64,000 nt of DNA from Teredinibacter franksiae (GCF_014218805.1 NZ_JACJUV010000001.1:1304001-1368000), one strand, 5' to 3'. Positions 36,208-48,085 are shown, numbered from the stretch's first letter. Numbers and translations are program-made. The notes: generated by a model from the letters alone, not told the origin.

Positions 36208-37197
36208 TTAATCGGTGTTTTTCAAGCTGGCTGGTGGCCAGTTTTCCAAACGCATCCCCAATGATAAACCGCGAGAAGCAAGAATATCTTTAATCTCAGT
36301 AAGTGATTTCTTACCCAGATTTGGGGTCTTCAACAACTCGACCTCGGTGCGCTGTATCAGGTCACCGATGTAGTATATATTTTCGGCTTTCAAGCAGTTG
36401 GCAGAACGAACTGTAAGTTCCAGATCATCGACCGGACGCAGAAGTACTGGATCAATTTGATCCTCTTTCTGTTCGGGCTCAACTTCCTTTTCGCCTTCAA
36501 GGTCTACAAACACAGCTAGCTGCTGCTGTAATATAGTAGCAGCTCGACGTATAGCCTCTTCTGGATCTATCGTACCATTGGTTTCAAGATCCAACACAAG
36601 TTTGTCGAGGTCAGTTCGCTGTTCAACTCGAGCACTTTCTACGGTATAGGCCAATCGGCGAACAGGACTATAGGAAGCATCTAGTGGCAACCGGCCAATC
36701 GCTCGCGTTTCGTCTTCATCAGACTGGCGTGCATCAACAGGCTGATATCCACGACCGCGAGAGACAACCAAACGCATATCCAAAGTTACGTCAGCGCTAA
36801 TATTAGCAATAACGAGGTCTGGATTTGCGATCTCTACTTCGTGATCGAGCTGGATATCACCAGCGGTAACCACACCGGGCCCCTGCTTGGTAAGAACCAG
36901 GGTTGCCTGGTCTTTACCATGCATAACAACAGCAACGTTTTTTAAGTTCAGCAAGATTTCAATTACATCTTCCTGAACACCCTCTATTGCACTGTATTCG
37001 TGCTGTACACCAGCAATTTCTACCTCGGTTACTGCACAACCAGGCATGGACGACAATAAGATACGACGCAATGCGTTACCCAGAGTATGCCCAAAACCAC
37101 GTTCGAGGGGCTCTAACACCACTTTTGCGCGAGTTGGAGCTAATTCTGTTACGTCGATGTGACGAGGTGTCAAAAATTCGTTAACCGCACTCTGCAT
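36208..37197 (-). CDS. rpoA: RNA polymerase alpha subunit
   Basis: 329 residues, the same as E. coli. The N-terminal domain (about 1-235) carries the dimerisation and assembly segment [28 protein letters not shown]. The C-terminal domain (about 250-329) contains the promoter-binding helix-hairpin region [42 protein letters not shown]. It lies between rpsD and rplQ in the alpha operon. Confidence 0.98.
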   Translation of the reverse strand: MQSAVNEFLTPRHIDVTELAPTRAKVVLEPLERGFGHTLGNALRRILLSSMPGCAVTEVEIAGVQHEYSAIEGVQEDVIEILLNLKNVAVVMHGKDQATLVLTKQGPGVVTAGDIQLDHEVEIANPDLVIANISADVTLDMRLVVSRGRGYQPVDARQSDEDETRAIGRLPLDASYSPVRRLAYTVESARVEQRTDLDKLVLDLETNGTIDPEEAIRRAATILQQQLAVFVDLEGEKEVEPEQKEDQIDPVLLRPVDDLELTVRSANCLKAENIYYIGDLIQRTEVELLKTPNLGKKSLTEIKDILASRGLSLGMRLENWPPASLKNTD

Positions 37198-37252
37198 ATA
37201 AGCACCTGTATGTGATTGTGATCCCTAATAGTTAAACCTTGTTGACGAAACT

Positions 37253-37873
37253 TTACTTAGAGTAAAGCTCGACGATAAGGTTTTCATTGATATCGGCTGA
37301 CAAATCGGCTCTATCGGGAACGCGCTTGTAAGTGCCTTCCTTATTATCAGAGTTGACGTCAACCCACTCAATGTCAGGACGCTGGGAAGCAATACCCATT
37401 GCGTTCTGAATGCGCAGTTGGTTCTTTGACTTTTCGCGAACAGAAACCACATCTCCAACCTGTACTTGGTAGGAAGGGATATTCAAGGTTTTGCCGTTCA
37501 CTAAAATAGATTTGTGCGATACCAGCTGGCGAGACTCTGCGCGTGTAGAGCCGAAGCCCATGCGGTAAACCACGTTATCCAACCGACCCTCAAGGAGCTT
37601 CAACAGGTTTTCGCCCGTTGCACCTTTTCGGCGTGCAGCTTCTTTGTAGTAACTGCGAAACTGTTTTTCAAGAACACCGTATGTACGACGAACTTTCTGT
37701 TTTTCACGTAGCTGGACACCGTAATCAGATAATCGACCACGACGAACACCGTGCATACCGGGTGGATTCTCAGCTTTACACTTAGAATCGAGCGGTCTTA
37801 CGCCACTTTTCAGGAACAGATCAGTTCCTTCACGGCGAGATAATTTACAAGTAGGACCTATATAACGTGCCAC
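37253..37873 (-). CDS. rpsD: 30S ribosomal protein S4
   Basis: Primary 16S rRNA binder that nucleates 30S assembly; in E. coli it also represses the alpha operon. 206 residues ([30 protein letters not shown]4 domain with [30 protein letters not shown]). The start is GTG with an excellent AAGGAGG upstream. Spaced 12 nt from rpsK. Confidence 0.98.
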   Translation of the reverse strand: MARYIGPTCKLSRREGTDLFLKSGVRPLDSKCKAENPPGMHGVRRGRLSDYGVQLREKQKVRRTYGVLEKQFRSYYKEAARRKGATGENLLKLLEGRLDNVVYRMGFGSTRAESRQLVSHKSILVNGKTLNIPSYQVQVGDVVSVREKSKNQLRIQNAMGIASQRPDIEWVDVNSDNKEGTYKRVPDRADLSADINENLIVELYSK

Positions 37874-37885
37874 TTTCGTTCCTCC

Positions 37886-38281
37886 TTATACTCGACGCTT
37901 TTTGGGTGGGCGACAGCCGTTGTGTGGAATCGGCGTGACATCAGTAATGTTGGTAATTTTATAACCAACGTTATTTAAGGCGCGAACAGCTGATTCGCGA
38001 CCGGGCCCAGGGCCCTTAACTTCTACATCGAGATTCTTCAAACCGTACTCCTGAGCGGCTTGACCTGCGCGCTCTGCTGCAACCTGAGCTGCAAACGGTG
38101 TACTTTTACGAGAACCGCGAAAACCTGAACCACCCGAGGTAGCCCAAGAAAGAGTATTACCCTGACGATCAGTGATCGTCACGATAGTGTTATTAAAAGA
38201 GGCATGAATATGCGCTATACCATCGACGACGGTCTTTTTGACCTTCTTCTTCGTCGAGCTTTTACCACCTGGCTTCGCCAT
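37886..38281 (-). CDS. rpsK: 30S ribosomal protein S11
   Basis: Platform protein contacting 16S rRNA near the mRNA exit. 131 residues with [19 protein letters not shown] and the C-terminal [17 protein letters not shown]. The frame is open to 38296, but [13 protein letters not shown] at 38281 is the family-like start. Confidence 0.97.
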   Translation of the reverse strand: MAKPGGKSSTKKKVKKTVVDGIAHIHASFNNTIVTITDRQGNTLSWATSGGSGFRGSRKSTPFAAQVAAERAGQAAQEYGLKNLDVEVKGPGPGRESAVRALNNVGYKITNITDVTPIPHNGCRPPKKRRV

Positions 38282-38325
38282 AGTAAAATTTCCCAAACTG
38301 ATAAGTTAGAGTTAAAACCTGAAGC

Positions 38326-38682
38326 TTACTTCTTGATTGGCTTTCGGGGACCTTTTCGTGTGCGGGCGTTAGTTTTACTACGCTGACCTCGCACAGGAAG
38401 GTTACGACGATGGCGCAAACCACGGTAACACCCCAAATCCATCAATCGCTTGATGTTCATTGAGACCTCACGACGTAGATCACCTTCCACGGAAAGCTTT
38501 GCAACTTCACCACGGACAGCATCCATCTGCTCTTCGTTCAACTCACCAACCTTCGTTGATTCATCGATACTGGTTGCCGCACAAATTTCTTTGGCTTTAG
38601 TTTTACCAATTCCGTACACGTAAGTGAGGGAAATAACGGCATGTTTATGGTCTGGTATATTGACACCAGCTATACGAGCCAT
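38326..38682 (-). CDS. rpsM: 30S ribosomal protein S13
   Basis: Head protein contacting L5 and tRNA across the subunit interface. 118 residues: [27 protein letters not shown] at the start and [21 protein letters not shown] at the end. First gene of the alpha block; a 224-nt structured spacer precedes it. Confidence 0.98.
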   Translation of the reverse strand: MARIAGVNIPDHKHAVISLTYVYGIGKTKAKEICAATSIDESTKVGELNEEQMDAVRGEVAKLSVEGDLRREVSMNIKRLMDLGCYRGLRHRRNLPVRGQRSKTNARTRKGPRKPIKK

Positions 38683-38906
38683 TCAACTTACTCCAACTTG
38701 ATAAGATATACAGTGTTAACAGCGGTAATCACCACCTGGCACCGCGAAGGGCGCGAAGGATAGCGACAAAACCACAAAAAAGCAATAGCGCAGCTGTTTC
38801 CAACTGCGCGACAGTTAACACCTCCGATTTATCAGGGCTTGATACCCCGAATGGTTTTACCTACATCGCCTAAACCGGCTTAGATAACACCTAACCTTAA
38901 AGAATA
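38683..38906 (-). promoter_or_regulatory. alpha-operon leader between rpmJ and rpsM, with terminator-like hairpin
   Basis: 224 nt without a gene, in the position where the S4-responsive alpha leader is found in E. coli. GCGCAG (38788-38793) and CTGCGC (38804-38809) form a hairpin followed on the minus strand, after a 6-nt gap, by TTTTTT (38776-38781). Downstream, GGTGATTACC and a CGCGAAGGGCGCG stretch can also fold. I cannot confirm the E. coli pseudoknot by eye. Confidence 0.5.
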
Positions 38907-39023
38907 TTAGCCTTGACGTTGCTTATGGCGAGGCTCTGCACTGCAGATAACGCGGACAACGCCTTTACGTCGAACCACTTTGCAGTTACGACATACTTTC
39001 TTGACTGAAGCACGAACTTTCAT
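38907..39023 (-). CDS. rpmJ: 50S ribosomal protein L36 (zinc-binding form)
   Basis: 38 residues, too short for most gene lists: [21 protein letters not shown], then [17 protein letters not shown]11, C14, C27 and H33 form the zinc ribbon of the C+ form. It lies 36 nt after secY, its usual place at the end of the spc operon. Confidence 0.95.
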   Translation of the reverse strand: MKVRASVKKVCRNCKVVRRKGVVRVICSAEPRHKQRQG

Positions 39024-39059
39024 CTTAAACTACTCCAAATAACCTGAACTGATATTCGC

Positions 39060-40406
39060 TTAGCGACTACCACGCCCATAACTCTGTAAATTTGCTTTCT
39101 TCATTACTGAGTCGTACTGGTGGGACATCAGATGAGACTGAACCTGAGACATGAAATCCATCACCACAACTACAACAATCAATAACGACGTCCCACCTAG
39201 GTAGAATGGAACATTAGCAGACACCATCAAGAACTGAGGCAACAAGGCCACTCCTGCAATATATATGGAGCCAACTACGGTCAAGCGGGTCAATACGTTG
39301 TCTATATACTTAGCAGATTGTTCACCTGGGCGAATACCTGGAATATAGGCGCCACCACGCTTCAGGTTGTCAGCAACCTCCTTTGGGTTGTACATCATCG
39401 CCGTGTAAACAAAACAAAACACAATGATTAAGGTACCAAACAACACAAAGTTTAATGGCTGACCAGGACCAATAGCCAAAGCAATTTCCTGTAGTATTTC
39501 TGCAGACTTACCTTCGCTCGCACTACCGAACCACTGAGCAATAGACGAAGGAAACAACAACAAACTACTGGCAAAGATGACCGGAATTACACCCGCCATA
39601 TTAATTTTCAAAGGCAAGTGACTTGTTTGAGCAGGGCCCTGCCCCCCTCTACCACCAGCCTGACGTCGAGCGTACTGAATAGTGATGCGGCGCTGCCCAC
39701 GCTCCATGCGCACAACAAACCACACGATAGCTACAGCGGCTAGCAACAAAAACAATAGCATTAGCGGGTGTAAATCACCCTGACGTGCACTTTCAAAAGC
39801 TTGACCAACGGCGCCCGGCATACCGGCAACAATACCGGCGAAAATCAGCATTGAAATACCGTTGCCAATACCGCGCTCAGTAATTTGCTCACCTAGCCAC
39901 ATCATGAACACAGTACCCGTCACAAGAGAGGCGACTGCAATCACAAAAAAGCTGATGGAAGACATGCCTGCGTAGGCCATGCCTTGCCCCGCCATACCCG
40001 CCACCATGACAAAGGCCTGAACGGTCGCCAAGGCAACAGTCAAGTAACGAGTGTACTGGCTGATCTTACGACGCCCAGACTCACCTTCTTTCTTTAGCGC
40101 TTCAAGCGAAGGCGTAACCGCACTCATCATCTGCATAATAATCGATGCGGAGATGTAAGGAATAATCCCGAGAGCAAGGATACTCATGCGCTCCATGGCA
40201 CCACCAGAGAACATATTAAACATTCCCAGTATCGTGCCTTGATTTTGGTTGAACAGTTTTGCCACCTGTTCTGGGTCAATTCCTGGAACCGGAATATGTG
40301 TTCCGAGACGATAAATAACAATCGCCAAAAACAAAAATTTTAGGCGAACCCATAGTTCACCTAAACCTTTCTGATTTCCCAGAGGCATATTACCTGGAGT
40401 TGCCAT
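39060..40406 (-). CDS. secY: preprotein translocase subunit SecY
   Basis: Channel subunit of SecYEG in the inner membrane. 448 residues with about ten membrane helices. Seen: [20 protein letters not shown] (first helix), the [26 protein letters not shown] plug-proximal segment, GERGIGNG-like [15 protein letters not shown], and the cytoplasmic loop [11 protein letters not shown]. It follows rplO in the spc operon. Confidence 0.98.
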   Translation of the reverse strand: MATPGNMPLGNQKGLGELWVRLKFLFLAIVIYRLGTHIPVPGIDPEQVAKLFNQNQGTILGMFNMFSGGAMERMSILALGIIPYISASIIMQMMSAVTPSLEALKKEGESGRRKISQYTRYLTVALATVQAFVMVAGMAGQGMAYAGMSSISFFVIAVASLVTGTVFMMWLGEQITERGIGNGISMLIFAGIVAGMPGAVGQAFESARQGDLHPLMLLFLLLAAVAIVWFVVRMERGQRRITIQYARRQAGGRGGQGPAQTSHLPLKINMAGVIPVIFASSLLLFPSSIAQWFGSASEGKSAEILQEIALAIGPGQPLNFVLFGTLIIVFCFVYTAMMYNPKEVADNLKRGGAYIPGIRPGEQSAKYIDNVLTRLTVVGSIYIAGVALLPQFLMVSANVPFYLGGTSLLIVVVVVMDFMSQVQSHLMSHQYDSVMKKANLQSYGRGSR

Positions 40407-40439
40407 CTATTCCCCTCTCAACCTGATATATAAGGTCGT

Positions 40440-40874
40440 TTATTCTTCTATTTTTCCGCCAGCAGCTTCAATGGCTGCCTTGGCGCCTTTGGTCACAGCG
40501 AGACCTTTTAGGGTAACAGCTTTCTTTAGTTCACCCGAGAGGAAGACCTTTGCACGCTTAACATTACGGCCGATCAAATCAGCGTTTTGTAGTGCTTCAA
40601 TGTCAATCACATCGGCTTCAACTTTATTTAGCTCGGCCAAACGAATCTCTGCTGAAACACGGCCCACGCGACTGGTAAAACCAAACTTAGGCAAGCGCTT
40701 CTGCAATGGCATCTGGCCGCCCTCGAAACCAGGCTTTACGCTACCACCCGAACGAGCTTTCAACCCTTTATGGCCGCGGCCCGCAGTTTTACCTGTGCCA
40801 CTACCAATACCACGACCTACACGTTTTTTATTGGTGGTACTACCAGGAGCAGGACTTAAAGTATTTAAACGCAT
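40440..40874 (-). CDS. rplO: 50S ribosomal protein L15
   Basis: 23S rRNA-binding protein. 144 residues: [37 protein letters not shown] is the L15 N-terminal extension. One base separates its start from the stop of rpmD. Confidence 0.97.
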   Translation of the reverse strand: MRLNTLSPAPGSTTNKKRVGRGIGSGTGKTAGRGHKGLKARSGGSVKPGFEGGQMPLQKRLPKFGFTSRVGRVSAEIRLAELNKVEADVIDIEALQNADLIGRNVKRAKVFLSGELKKAVTLKGLAVTKGAKAAIEAAGGKIEE

Positions 40875-40875
40875 C

Positions 40876-41061
40876 TTACTCTCCTTCCACCTTAACCATG
40901 TAATTAACTTTGTTTATCATACCGCGTACAGAAGGTGTATCTTCTACTTCCACAGTATGACGAATACGACGCAAACCCAAACCGCGCACGCACGCTTTAT
41001 GTGCTTCGAGGCGACCGCTTGAACTCTTAATTTGAGTAACTTTTACCGTCTTCTTAGCCAT
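40876..41061 (-). CDS. rpmD: 50S ribosomal protein L30
   Basis: 61 residues, full length for the family: [53 protein letters not shown]. Lies between rpsE and rplO, its usual place. Confidence 0.96.
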   Translation of the reverse strand: MAKKTVKVTQIKSSSGRLEAHKACVRGLGLRRIRHTVEVEDTPSVRGMINKVNYMVKVEGE

Positions 41062-41091
41062 GATCTTTTTTACCTAAAATCGGCGTTTTAA

Positions 41092-41607
41092 TTAGTTCAG
41101 AATGTCTTCAACAGACTTGCCACGCTTAGCTGCAACCGAATCCGGCGAAGCCATAGCACGAAGCGCTTCAAAAGTAGCGCGAACGACGTTTACAGGATTA
41201 GTAGAGCCATAACATTTGGCCAATACGTTCTGTACGCCAGCAATTTCTAGAACAGCACGCATTGCACCACCGGCAATTACACCCGTACCTTGTGAGGCAG
41301 GTTGCATATAAACTTTAGAAGCACCGTGGCGACCGCGAGTTGGGTATTGAATAGTATCTCCATTCAATTCAACTTGGATCATATTGCGACGAGCCGCTTC
41401 CATAGCTTTTTGGATAGCGATAGGCACTTCACGAGCCTTACCACGACCGAAGCCTACTTTACCATTACCGTCACCGACAACTGTCAAGGCGGTAAAACCG
41501 AAAATCCGACCACCTTTAACTGTTTTCGCTACACGGTTAACTTGAACCAGTTTTTCCTGCAAGCCTTCGGCATTGCTATCTTCACGTTTGTTGTTTTGCT
41601 GCGACAT
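41092..41607 (-). CDS. rpsE: 30S ribosomal protein S5
   Basis: Decoding-fidelity protein at the mRNA entry. 171 residues: double-stranded RNA-binding-like segment [39 protein letters not shown], then [27 protein letters not shown]. The N-terminal stretch [15 protein letters not shown] is polar and slightly longer than in E. coli. Confidence 0.98.
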   Translation of the reverse strand: MSQQNNKREDSNAEGLQEKLVQVNRVAKTVKGGRIFGFTALTVVGDGNGKVGFGRGKAREVPIAIQKAMEAARRNMIQVELNGDTIQYPTRGRHGASKVYMQPASQGTGVIAGGAMRAVLEIAGVQNVLAKCYGSTNPVNVVRATFEALRAMASPDSVAAKRGKSVEDILN

Positions 41608-41617
41608 AATTCAACCT

Positions 41618-41968
41618 TTAGAATTCCAATCCGCCTTCTCGAGCAGCATCCGCCAACGCCTTCACTCGACCGTGAAATTTAAAACCGCTTCGATCAAACG
41701 CAACCTTAGTTACGCCCGCGGCCTTCGCGCGCTCAGCGATTAGTTTACCAACTTCAATAGCAGCATCGGCGTTACCGGTTTTACCACCACGTAAATCTTT
41801 ATCTAATGTTGAAGCCGTCGCTAGAACCTTATCACCTTCTGCAGCGATAATTTGCGCATAAATATGGCGCGGGGTTCGGTTAACGCAAAGGCGAACTTCA
41901 CGCAGCTCACGGATCTTTGAGCGAGACCGGGTAGCACGACGTATCCTGGATTGCTTCTTAGCGTTCAT
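41618..41968 (-). CDS. rplR: 50S ribosomal protein L18
   Basis: Binds 5S rRNA with L5 and L25. 116 residues: [41 protein letters not shown], ending [10 protein letters not shown]. The ATG at 41968 is preferred over an in-frame TTG two codons upstream. Confidence 0.97.
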   Translation of the reverse strand: MNAKKQSRIRRATRSRSKIRELREVRLCVNRTPRHIYAQIIAAEGDKVLATASTLDKDLRGGKTGNADAAIEVGKLIAERAKAAGVTKVAFDRSGFKFHGRVKALADAAREGGLEF

Positions 41969-42003
41969 ATTCAAAACCTACTCTTAGTTAGTCGTTTTAC
42001 GAC

Positions 42004-42537
42004 TTACTTCTTCTTAGCTTCTTTACGACGTACATATTCATCAGCATAACGAACACCTTTACCTTTATAGGGCTCCGGCGGACGGAATGCACGAATTTCA
42101 CTTGCAACCTGACCTAGCAGTTGCTTGTCTGCACTCTTGAGGACAATTTCAGTTTGAGACGGTGTCTCAGCAGAAACACCTTCTGGCAAATCGTAATCAA
42201 TCGGATGCGAGAAACCTAGGGTCAAATTTAGAGTTTTGCCCGAAGCTTTCGCACGATAACCAACACCGTTTAAAACCAACTTCTTTTCAAAGCCGTCGCT
42301 CACACCAGTAACCATATTGTTTACTAAGGCGCGCATAGTACCAGCCAGTGCACGAGAGCCCTTGGCTCCATCACGAGCGGCAAACGAGAGTACGTTATCT
42401 TCTAATTTTACTTCCACAGCAGTGTGGATTTGCAGATCCAGTGTACCTTTGCCACCCTTTACGGTGAGGTCACTACCATTCTGCTTAACCTCAACACCCT
42501 TGGGTAGTTGAACTGGACTGTTAGCAACACGTGACAT
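42004..42537 (-). CDS. rplF: 50S ribosomal protein L6
   Basis: Stalk-base protein near the factor-binding site. 177 residues, same as E. coli: [17 protein letters not shown] at the N-terminus and the signature [23 protein letters not shown] at the C-terminus. Confidence 0.98.
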   Translation of the reverse strand: MSRVANSPVQLPKGVEVKQNGSDLTVKGGKGTLDLQIHTAVEVKLEDNVLSFAARDGAKGSRALAGTMRALVNNMVTGVSDGFEKKLVLNGVGYRAKASGKTLNLTLGFSHPIDYDLPEGVSAETPSQTEIVLKSADKQLLGQVASEIRAFRPPEPYKGKGVRYADEYVRRKEAKKK

Positions 42538-42591
42538 ATTGGTTACCCGTCTAATCTTATTCCGTTAAAAGCTCGCTCTTAATGAGGTCGC

Positions 42592-42984
42592 TTAGAACAC
42601 CGTACAAATAATTTCACCACCAACACCGGCTGCACGGGCAGCACGATCGGTCATAACACCTTGACTGGTGGAAACAATGGCGATACCTAAACCACCCCGA
42701 ACGGATGGAAGTTCACCCTTTCCAACGTAAGAACGCAGGCCGGGACGACTAATACGGTCGAGCTCGGCTATTACGGGCTTACCTTCAAAATACTTTAACT
42801 CGATATTTAGCTCAGCCTTAACGTCATCGGTGACGGCGAACTCGGCAATATAGCCTTCGCTTTTCAGCACGCCTGCAATGCTCTTCTTCAACTTGGAAGC
42901 AGGCATGGAAACGGAAGTCTTGCCAACCATCTGCGCATTACGAATGCGAGTGAGCATATCGGCGATAGGGTCTTGCATACTCAT
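42592..42984 (-). CDS. rpsH: 30S ribosomal protein S8
   Basis: Central 16S rRNA binder and, in E. coli, translational repressor of the spc operon. 130 residues: [22 protein letters not shown] at the start, [26 protein letters not shown] at the end. GGAGCAG stands 6 nt before the ATG. Confidence 0.98.
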   Translation of the reverse strand: MSMQDPIADMLTRIRNAQMVGKTSVSMPASKLKKSIAGVLKSEGYIAEFAVTDDVKAELNIELKYFEGKPVIAELDRISRPGLRSYVGKGELPSVRGGLGIAIVSTSQGVMTDRAARAAGVGGEIICTVF

Positions 42985-43012
42985 AAAATTCTGCTCCTAC
43001 TAGTAACCGGGA

Positions 43013-43318
43013 TTACCAGCTTGCTTTAACGAGGCCAGGCACGTCGCCACGCATTGCAGCTTCACGCAATTTGTTACGACATAAACCAAACTTGCGGTAA
43101 ACCGCGTGCGGACGGCCAGTCACTCGACAACGAAGCTGACCACGAACGGGACTGCTATCGCGAGGTAATTTTTGCAACTTAATCATCGCGCCCCAAACCT
43201 CGTCATCGGTAGATTCAGTGCTCTTGATAATTGCTTTTAAAGCATCGCGTTTGGCGGCGAACTTTTCTACTGCCTTTGTGCGCTTAGCTTCGCGGGCGAT
43301 CATTGATTTCTTTGCCAT
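43013..43318 (-). CDS. rpsN: 30S ribosomal protein S14 (zinc-free form)
   Basis: Head protein of 101 residues, the long form without a CxxC zinc motif: [20 protein letters not shown] at the start and [39 protein letters not shown] at the end. Confidence 0.97.
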   Translation of the reverse strand: MAKKSMIAREAKRTKAVEKFAAKRDALKAIIKSTESTDDEVWGAMIKLQKLPRDSSPVRGQLRCRVTGRPHAVYRKFGLCRNKLREAAMRGDVPGLVKASW

Positions 43319-43325
43319 CGTTCAA

Positions 43326-43871
43326 TCAACTCCTAGCCTTGAACGGGAAGTTAAATGCTTTTAACAAAGCACGCCCTTCTTCGTTTGTACGAGCGGTCGT
43401 GGAAATACAAATATCCAATCCACGAAGTTTATCTATCTTGTCGTATTCAATTTCAGGAAAAATGATCTGCTCATTTACGCCCATTGAAAAGTTTCCGCGC
43501 CCATCAAACTGCTTCGGACTGATACCACGGAAATCGCGTACGCGCGGAATTGCAATACTGATCAGACGATCAAGGAATTCGTACATACGTTCTTGACGTA
43601 AAGTAACCTTACAACCTACAGGCCAATCTTCACGCACCTTAAAACCAGCAATGGATCTACGCGCCTTGGTTACAACAACCTTTTGACCGGCTATTTTTTC
43701 CAGGTCAGCAACAGCGTGTTCCAATACCTTTTTATCTCCAATTGCCTCACCCACTCCCATATTCAGAGTGATTTTGGTGATGCGTGGAATTTCCATTACA
43801 TTACCCAACCCCAACTCTTCTTTGAGCTTTGGAGCGATCTCGTCTCGATAAATTTCTTTCAGCCTGGCCAT
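43326..43871 (-). CDS. rplE: 50S ribosomal protein L5
   Basis: 5S rRNA and P-site tRNA contact protein. 181 residues: [55 protein letters not shown]. An in-frame GTG lies 3 codons upstream, but the MARLK start matches the family. Only 7 nt separate it from rpsN. Confidence 0.97.
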   Translation of the reverse strand: MARLKEIYRDEIAPKLKEELGLGNVMEIPRITKITLNMGVGEAIGDKKVLEHAVADLEKIAGQKVVVTKARRSIAGFKVREDWPVGCKVTLRQERMYEFLDRLISIAIPRVRDFRGISPKQFDGRGNFSMGVNEQIIFPEIEYDKIDKLRGLDICISTTARTNEEGRALLKAFNFPFKARS

Positions 43872-43889
43872 CTTATTCACTCAGTCCGC

Positions 43890-44207
43890 TTATGCGTCTA
43901 TAGCTTCGCCGTTGGATTTGAAAACACGAATCTTGTTTCCATCTTCCAACACTTTAAATCCTACGCGATCCGCTTTTTGCGTGCTCGGATTGTAAATTGC
44001 AACATTTGAAATCTGAATCGGAGCTTCTTTCTCAACAATCCCACCAGGCACATTCAGCTGGGGGTTTGGCTTCTGATGTTTTTTAATCATCTGCACGCCG
44101 GAGACAATGATTCGATTATCAAGCAGTACACGGTTTACTTTACCGCGCTTACCTTTATCACGACCGGTGATTACCACCACTTCGTCATTACATTTGATCT
44201 TGCGCAT
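43890..44207 (-). CDS. rplX: 50S ribosomal protein L24
   Basis: Assembly initiator of the 50S subunit. 105 residues with the KOW motif [19 protein letters not shown] near the N-terminus and [22 protein letters not shown] at the C-terminus. Confidence 0.97.
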   Translation of the reverse strand: MRKIKCNDEVVVITGRDKGKRGKVNRVLLDNRIIVSGVQMIKKHQKPNPQLNVPGGIVEKEAPIQISNVAIYNPSTQKADRVGFKVLEDGNKIRVFKSNGEAIDA

Positions 44208-44239
44208 AACCTAATTCCTCTTGACCTCGCAGCCGCCGA

Positions 44240-44608
44240 TTAAAGTACTTCGGGAGCCAGAGATATAATCTTCATAAACTTTTCGCCACGCAGCTCGCGG
44301 GTTACTGGTCCGAAGATACGTGTACCTACAGGGGCTTCCTGCTGGTTCAGCAAAACAGCAGCATTATCGTCGAAGCGAATAATGGAACCGTCTGGGCGGC
44401 GAACGCCTTTCTTGGTGCGAACCACAACAGCTTTCATCACCTGACCCTTCTTTACTTTACCGCGAGGAATCGCTTCTTTAACGGTAACTTTAATTACATC
44501 GCCAACTCTTGCGTAGCGACGATGTGAGCCGCCTAACACTTTGATACACATCACTCGACGAGCACCGCTGTTATCAGCTACATCCAAATAACTTTCTGTT
44601 TGAATCAT
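44240..44608 (-). CDS. rplN: 50S ribosomal protein L14
   Basis: Interface protein. 122 residues: [28 protein letters not shown] at the start and [23 protein letters not shown] at the end. First gene of the classical spc block; no separate promoter is obvious in the 55-nt gap after rpsQ. Confidence 0.98.
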   Translation of the reverse strand: MIQTESYLDVADNSGARRVMCIKVLGGSHRRYARVGDVIKVTVKEAIPRGKVKKGQVMKAVVVRTKKGVRRPDGSIIRFDDNAAVLLNQQEAPVGTRIFGPVTRELRGEKFMKIISLAPEVL

Positions 44609-44663
44609 CGTCTATCTCCAAAACCCTGTGACCGAAACACAATGCCGGTCAGCGGCGATTCAC

Positions 44664-44930
44664 TTAAATACTGGTTGCCCGCTCTTCGATTTTAACCAGA
44701 GTCCATGACTTGGTTTTCGAAAGAGGACGAGACTCGGCGATCGTTACTGTATCGCCCTGAGTACAACTGTTGTCTTCGTCGTGAGCTTTAATCTTTGTAG
44801 ATTTACTCATGTACTTACCGTACACAGGGTGCTTCACACGACGCTCGATCAAAACAACGATCGACTTATCCATTTTGTCGCTAACAACCTTACCGGTTAA
44901 CGTACGTACCAACTTTTCTGCTTCAGCCAT
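44664..44930 (-). CDS. rpsQ: 30S ribosomal protein S17
   Basis: OB-fold 16S rRNA binder. 88 residues: [44 protein letters not shown] and [21 protein letters not shown]. Last gene of the S10 block. Confidence 0.97.
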   Translation of the reverse strand: MAEAEKLVRTLTGKVVSDKMDKSIVVLIERRVKHPVYGKYMSKSTKIKAHDEDNSCTQGDTVTIAESRPLSKTKSWTLVKIEERATSI

Positions 44931-44946
44931 TGCTTTTACCTACGCT

Positions 44947-45141
44947 CTACTTGGTTGCTGCTTTTTGACGCAAAACAGTCTTAATGCGAGCAATATCGCG
45001 ACGGCTTTGCTTCATCAAGTGGGTCTGATTCAGTTGGCCAGTAGACTTTTGCATACGCAGCTTAAACTGTGCCTCTAACTGTGAAAGCAGTTCCTGGCTC
45101 AGCTCTTCAGCTGTTTTCCCATTAAGTTCTGTAGCATTCAT
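44947..45141 (-). CDS. rpmC: 50S ribosomal protein L29
   Basis: Tunnel-exit protein contacting SRP and trigger factor. 64 residues: [37 protein letters not shown]. Its ATG overlaps the rplP stop by one base (TGATG); an in-frame GTG one codon upstream is an alternative. Confidence 0.95.
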   Translation of the reverse strand: MNATELNGKTAEELSQELLSQLEAQFKLRMQKSTGQLNQTHLMKQSRRDIARIKTVLRQKAATK

Positions 45142-45554
45142 CACATCACCGACCGCTTAACAAAGGTTGTACCCAAAGGCAGTTTCGCAGCAGCAAGTGC
45201 AAACGCTTCGCGAGCCAGCTCTTCAGAAACACCTTCAATTTCATATAGAACTTTCCCTGGCTGAATCTGGGCGACCCAGTATTCAACATTACCCTTACCT
45301 TTACCTTGACGAACTTCCAAAGGCTTCTCAGTAATAGGCTTATCAGGAAAAACTCGAATCCAAATTTTTCCGCCACGCTTAACGTGACGAGTCATTGCTC
45401 GACGAGCCGCTTCAATTTGACGCGCTGTAATGCGTCCGCGGGCTATCGACTTAAGTCCGAATTCACCAAAGCTAACTTTAGAGCCGCGCTGTGCCAATCC
45501 ACGGTTGCGCCCCTTCATTTGCTTACGGAATTTTGTACGCTTTGGTTGCAGCAT
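45141..45554 (-). CDS. rplP: 50S ribosomal protein L16
   Basis: Protein near the A-site tRNA elbow. 137 residues: [21 protein letters not shown], the signature [30 protein letters not shown], ending FVKRSVM. One-base overlap with rpmC. Confidence 0.98.
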   Translation of the reverse strand: MLQPKRTKFRKQMKGRNRGLAQRGSKVSFGEFGLKSIARGRITARQIEAARRAMTRHVKRGGKIWIRVFPDKPITEKPLEVRQGKGKGNVEYWVAQIQPGKVLYEIEGVSEELAREAFALAAAKLPLGTTFVKRSVM

Positions 45555-45595
45555 TTGCCTAACCCTTATTCGTCAAAACTGTTTACTTCAAGCGC

Positions 45596-46270
45596 TTATT
45601 TAGCGCCTTTTTTCTTTGGAGCGGATTCAGCTTCTTCCATTCCACCAATTATTTCGCCTTTGAAGATCCATACTTTTACGCCAATAATGCCGTAAGTTGT
45701 AGCAGCTTCTGCAGTTGCGTAATCGATATCAGCTCGCAATGTATGCAAAGGTACACGACCCTCGCGATACCACTCTCTACGAGCGATCTCTGCACCACCT
45801 AAACGGCCACTAACCTGAATCTTCACACCTTGAGCACCTTGGCGCATGGCGTTTTGCACAGCCCGCTTCATGGCACGACGAAACATTACTCGACGTTCCA
45901 GCTGGGAAGCTACACTTTGCGCTGCCAGCACACTGTCTAAATCAGGCTTACGAATTTCTTCAATGTTGATGTGCACAGGCACACCCATCTGCTTACTGAT
46001 TGCAGTGCGCAGCTTTTCAACATCTTCGCCTTTTTTACCGATCACAATACCCGGACGAGCCGTATGTATTGTTACTCGTGCAGTATTGGCCGGTCGCTCA
46101 ATATCAATTCGGCTCACGGACGCGTGAGACAGTGTTTTTCTGATAAATTTACGAACGTTTAAATCTTCGTTCAGTTTATCCGCGTAATCGCCCTTGCTCG
46201 CATACCAAGTAGAGGTGTGCTTTTTAATAATACCGAGACGGATACCTGTAGGATGTACTTTCTGACCCAT
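45596..46270 (-). CDS. rpsC: 30S ribosomal protein S3
   Basis: mRNA-entry protein with helicase role. 224 residues: [26 protein letters not shown] domain with [15 protein letters not shown] (GKKG loop), and [29 protein letters not shown]. Confidence 0.98.
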   Translation of the reverse strand: MGQKVHPTGIRLGIIKKHTSTWYASKGDYADKLNEDLNVRKFIRKTLSHASVSRIDIERPANTARVTIHTARPGIVIGKKGEDVEKLRTAISKQMGVPVHINIEEIRKPDLDSVLAAQSVASQLERRVMFRRAMKRAVQNAMRQGAQGVKIQVSGRLGGAEIARREWYREGRVPLHTLRADIDYATAEAATTYGIIGVKVWIFKGEIIGGMEEAESAPKKKGAK

Positions 46271-46282
46271 AAGTCTGTTCTC

Positions 46283-46615
46283 TTATTGATCCGCTACTTT
46301 AACGGTGATGTGACAAGTACGCTTAAGGATACGATCAGCGCGGCCTTTTGCGCGTGGTCGAATGCGCTTCATCGTTAAACCTTCGTCCACAAAAATTGTG
46401 GACACCTTCAGCTCATCAACGTCAGCACCTTCATTATGCTCAGCGTTCGCGATAGCCGATTCCAAAACTTTTTTGATGACAGCAGCGCCTTTCTTTAGGC
46501 TGAATGCCAACACTTCCAACGCTTCTTCAACTGATTTTCCGCGGATCTGATCAGCCACTAGGCGAGCCTTCTGCGCCGACATGTTTGCACCGCGTAATTT
46601 AGCTGCAACTTCCAT
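46283..46615 (-). CDS. rplV: 50S ribosomal protein L22
   Basis: Lines the peptide tunnel; the beta-hairpin tip is a macrolide-contact site. 110 residues as in E. coli: [33 protein letters not shown], ending [26 protein letters not shown]. Of two adjacent ATGs the second is chosen, as GAGGA is then 6-7 nt upstream. Confidence 0.97.
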   Translation of the reverse strand: MEVAAKLRGANMSAQKARLVADQIRGKSVEEALEVLAFSLKKGAAVIKKVLESAIANAEHNEGADVDELKVSTIFVDEGLTMKRIRPRAKGRADRILKRTCHITVKVADQ

Positions 46616-46639
46616 CATTATTCCTCGCTAAGTGCGCGC

Positions 46640-46915
46640 TTAGCGCTTCGCTTTCTTATCTGCTACGTGGCCACGGTAAGTGCGGGAAGCCGCAAACTCA
46701 CCCAACTTATGACCAACCATTTCTTCACCAACCATCACCGGTACGTGCTGACGGCCGTTATGTACGGCGATAGTCAAGCCAACCATGTCTGGTAAAATCA
46801 TCGAGCGACGCGACCAGGTCTTAATAGGACGACGATCATTCTTTTCTGCCGCAACTTCTACTTTCTTCAGAAGATGATGGTCTACAAAAGGACCTTTTTT
46901 CAGTGAACGTGGCAC
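46640..46915 (-). CDS. rpsS: 30S ribosomal protein S19
   Basis: Head protein contacting S13. 91 residues: [20 protein letters not shown] and the signature [16 protein letters not shown]. The start is GTG with GAGG 8 nt upstream. Confidence 0.97.
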   Translation of the reverse strand: MPRSLKKGPFVDHHLLKKVEVAAEKNDRRPIKTWSRRSMILPDMVGLTIAVHNGRQHVPVMVGEEMVGHKLGEFAASRTYRGHVADKKAKR

Positions 46916-46949
46916 TGTTCTTTCCTCTTTTTAGCTATTAAGCCGGCGC

Positions 46950-47777
46950 TTATTTCTTGTCGCGACGACGAATAATCATGTTGTCAGTACGCTTATTACT
47001 GCGAGTCTTATAACCTTTAGTAGGCGTACCCCATGGAGACACGGGATGACGACCACCGGAGGTACGACCTTCACCACCACCATGCGGGTGATCTACCGGG
47101 TTCATTGCAACACCGCGAACAGTCGGGCGAACACCACGCCAGCGCTTAGCTCCAGCTTTACCCAGAGAACGTAAGTTGTGCTCACTGTTTGAAACCTCGC
47201 CCAATGTCGCACGACACTCAGACTCAACTTTACGCATTTCACCACTGCGTAGACGTAGAGTTGCGTATTGGCCTTCACGAGCAACCAACTGCACAGAAGT
47301 ACCCGCGGAACGAGCCAACTGAGCCCCTTTGCCAGGCTTCAACTCTACACAGTGGATAACACTACCCACTGGAATATTACGAATCGGCAAGGTATTACCC
47401 GGCTTAATCGCCGATGCATCACCCGACTCAATCGAGTCGCCAGCAGCCAAACCTTTAGGAGCGATAATGTAACGACGCTCGCCATCGGCATAACAAACCA
47501 GCGCAATATACGCACTGCGATTTGGATCGTACTCAAGACGCTCTACTTTTGCAGGAATAGCATCTTTATTCCGCTTGAAGTCGATTTTTCGATAATGCTG
47601 CTTGTGACCACCACCAATATGACGAGTCGTAATACGACCGTTATTGTTGCGACCACCACTCTTAGATTTCTTTTCCAGCAAAGGCGCATATGGCGCACCT
47701 TTGTGTAAGTCAGGGTTAACTACGCTTACAACAAAGCGACGACCGGCTGACGTAGGCTTGCGTTTTACGATAGGCAT
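46950..47777 (-). CDS. rplB: 50S ribosomal protein L2
   Basis: Peptidyl-transferase-centre protein. 275 residues: [27 protein letters not shown] at the start and [31 protein letters not shown] with the conserved His loop. The frame is open to 47852, but the ATG at 47777 gives the family length; AGGAG lies shortly upstream. Confidence 0.98.
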   Translation of the reverse strand: MPIVKRKPTSAGRRFVVSVVNPDLHKGAPYAPLLEKKSKSGGRNNNGRITTRHIGGGHKQHYRKIDFKRNKDAIPAKVERLEYDPNRSAYIALVCYADGERRYIIAPKGLAAGDSIESGDASAIKPGNTLPIRNIPVGSVIHCVELKPGKGAQLARSAGTSVQLVAREGQYATLRLRSGEMRKVESECRATLGEVSNSEHNLRSLGKAGAKRWRGVRPTVRGVAMNPVDHPHGGGEGRTSGGRHPVSPWGTPTKGYKTRSNKRTDNMIIRRRDKK

Positions 47778-47788
47778 ATGTCCGCTCC

Positions 47789-48085
47789 TTATTCTGCCGC
47801 TTCGAAGTCTATCTCTGAGCCTTCGGCCAGAGAGACATAGGCTTTTTTCCAATCGCTTCGCTTACCTAACCCGTAACGCGTGCGCTTGGTTTTACCCTTT
47901 ACATTGAGAACACGAACGCCCTCAACACTCACATTAAACAGTTTTTCTACTGCAGCTTTGATCTCGGCCTTATCTGCATCGGGGACAACCTTAAAAACCA
48001 CTTGGTTGGCGATATCGGCAGCAACCGCTGCTTTCTCAGAAACTACGGGGCCAAGCAAAACTTTGTACAGGCGCTCCTGGTTCAT
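47789..48085 (-). CDS. rplW: 50S ribosomal protein L23
   Basis: Tunnel-exit protein and docking site for trigger factor and SRP. 98 residues: [20 protein letters not shown] and [23 protein letters not shown]. Overlaps the rplD stop by 4 nt (ATGA). Confidence 0.97.
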   Translation of the reverse strand: MNQERLYKVLLGPVVSEKAAVAADIANQVVFKVVPDADKAEIKAAVEKLFNVSVEGVRVLNVKGKTKRTRYGLGKRSDWKKAYVSLAEGSEIDFEAAE

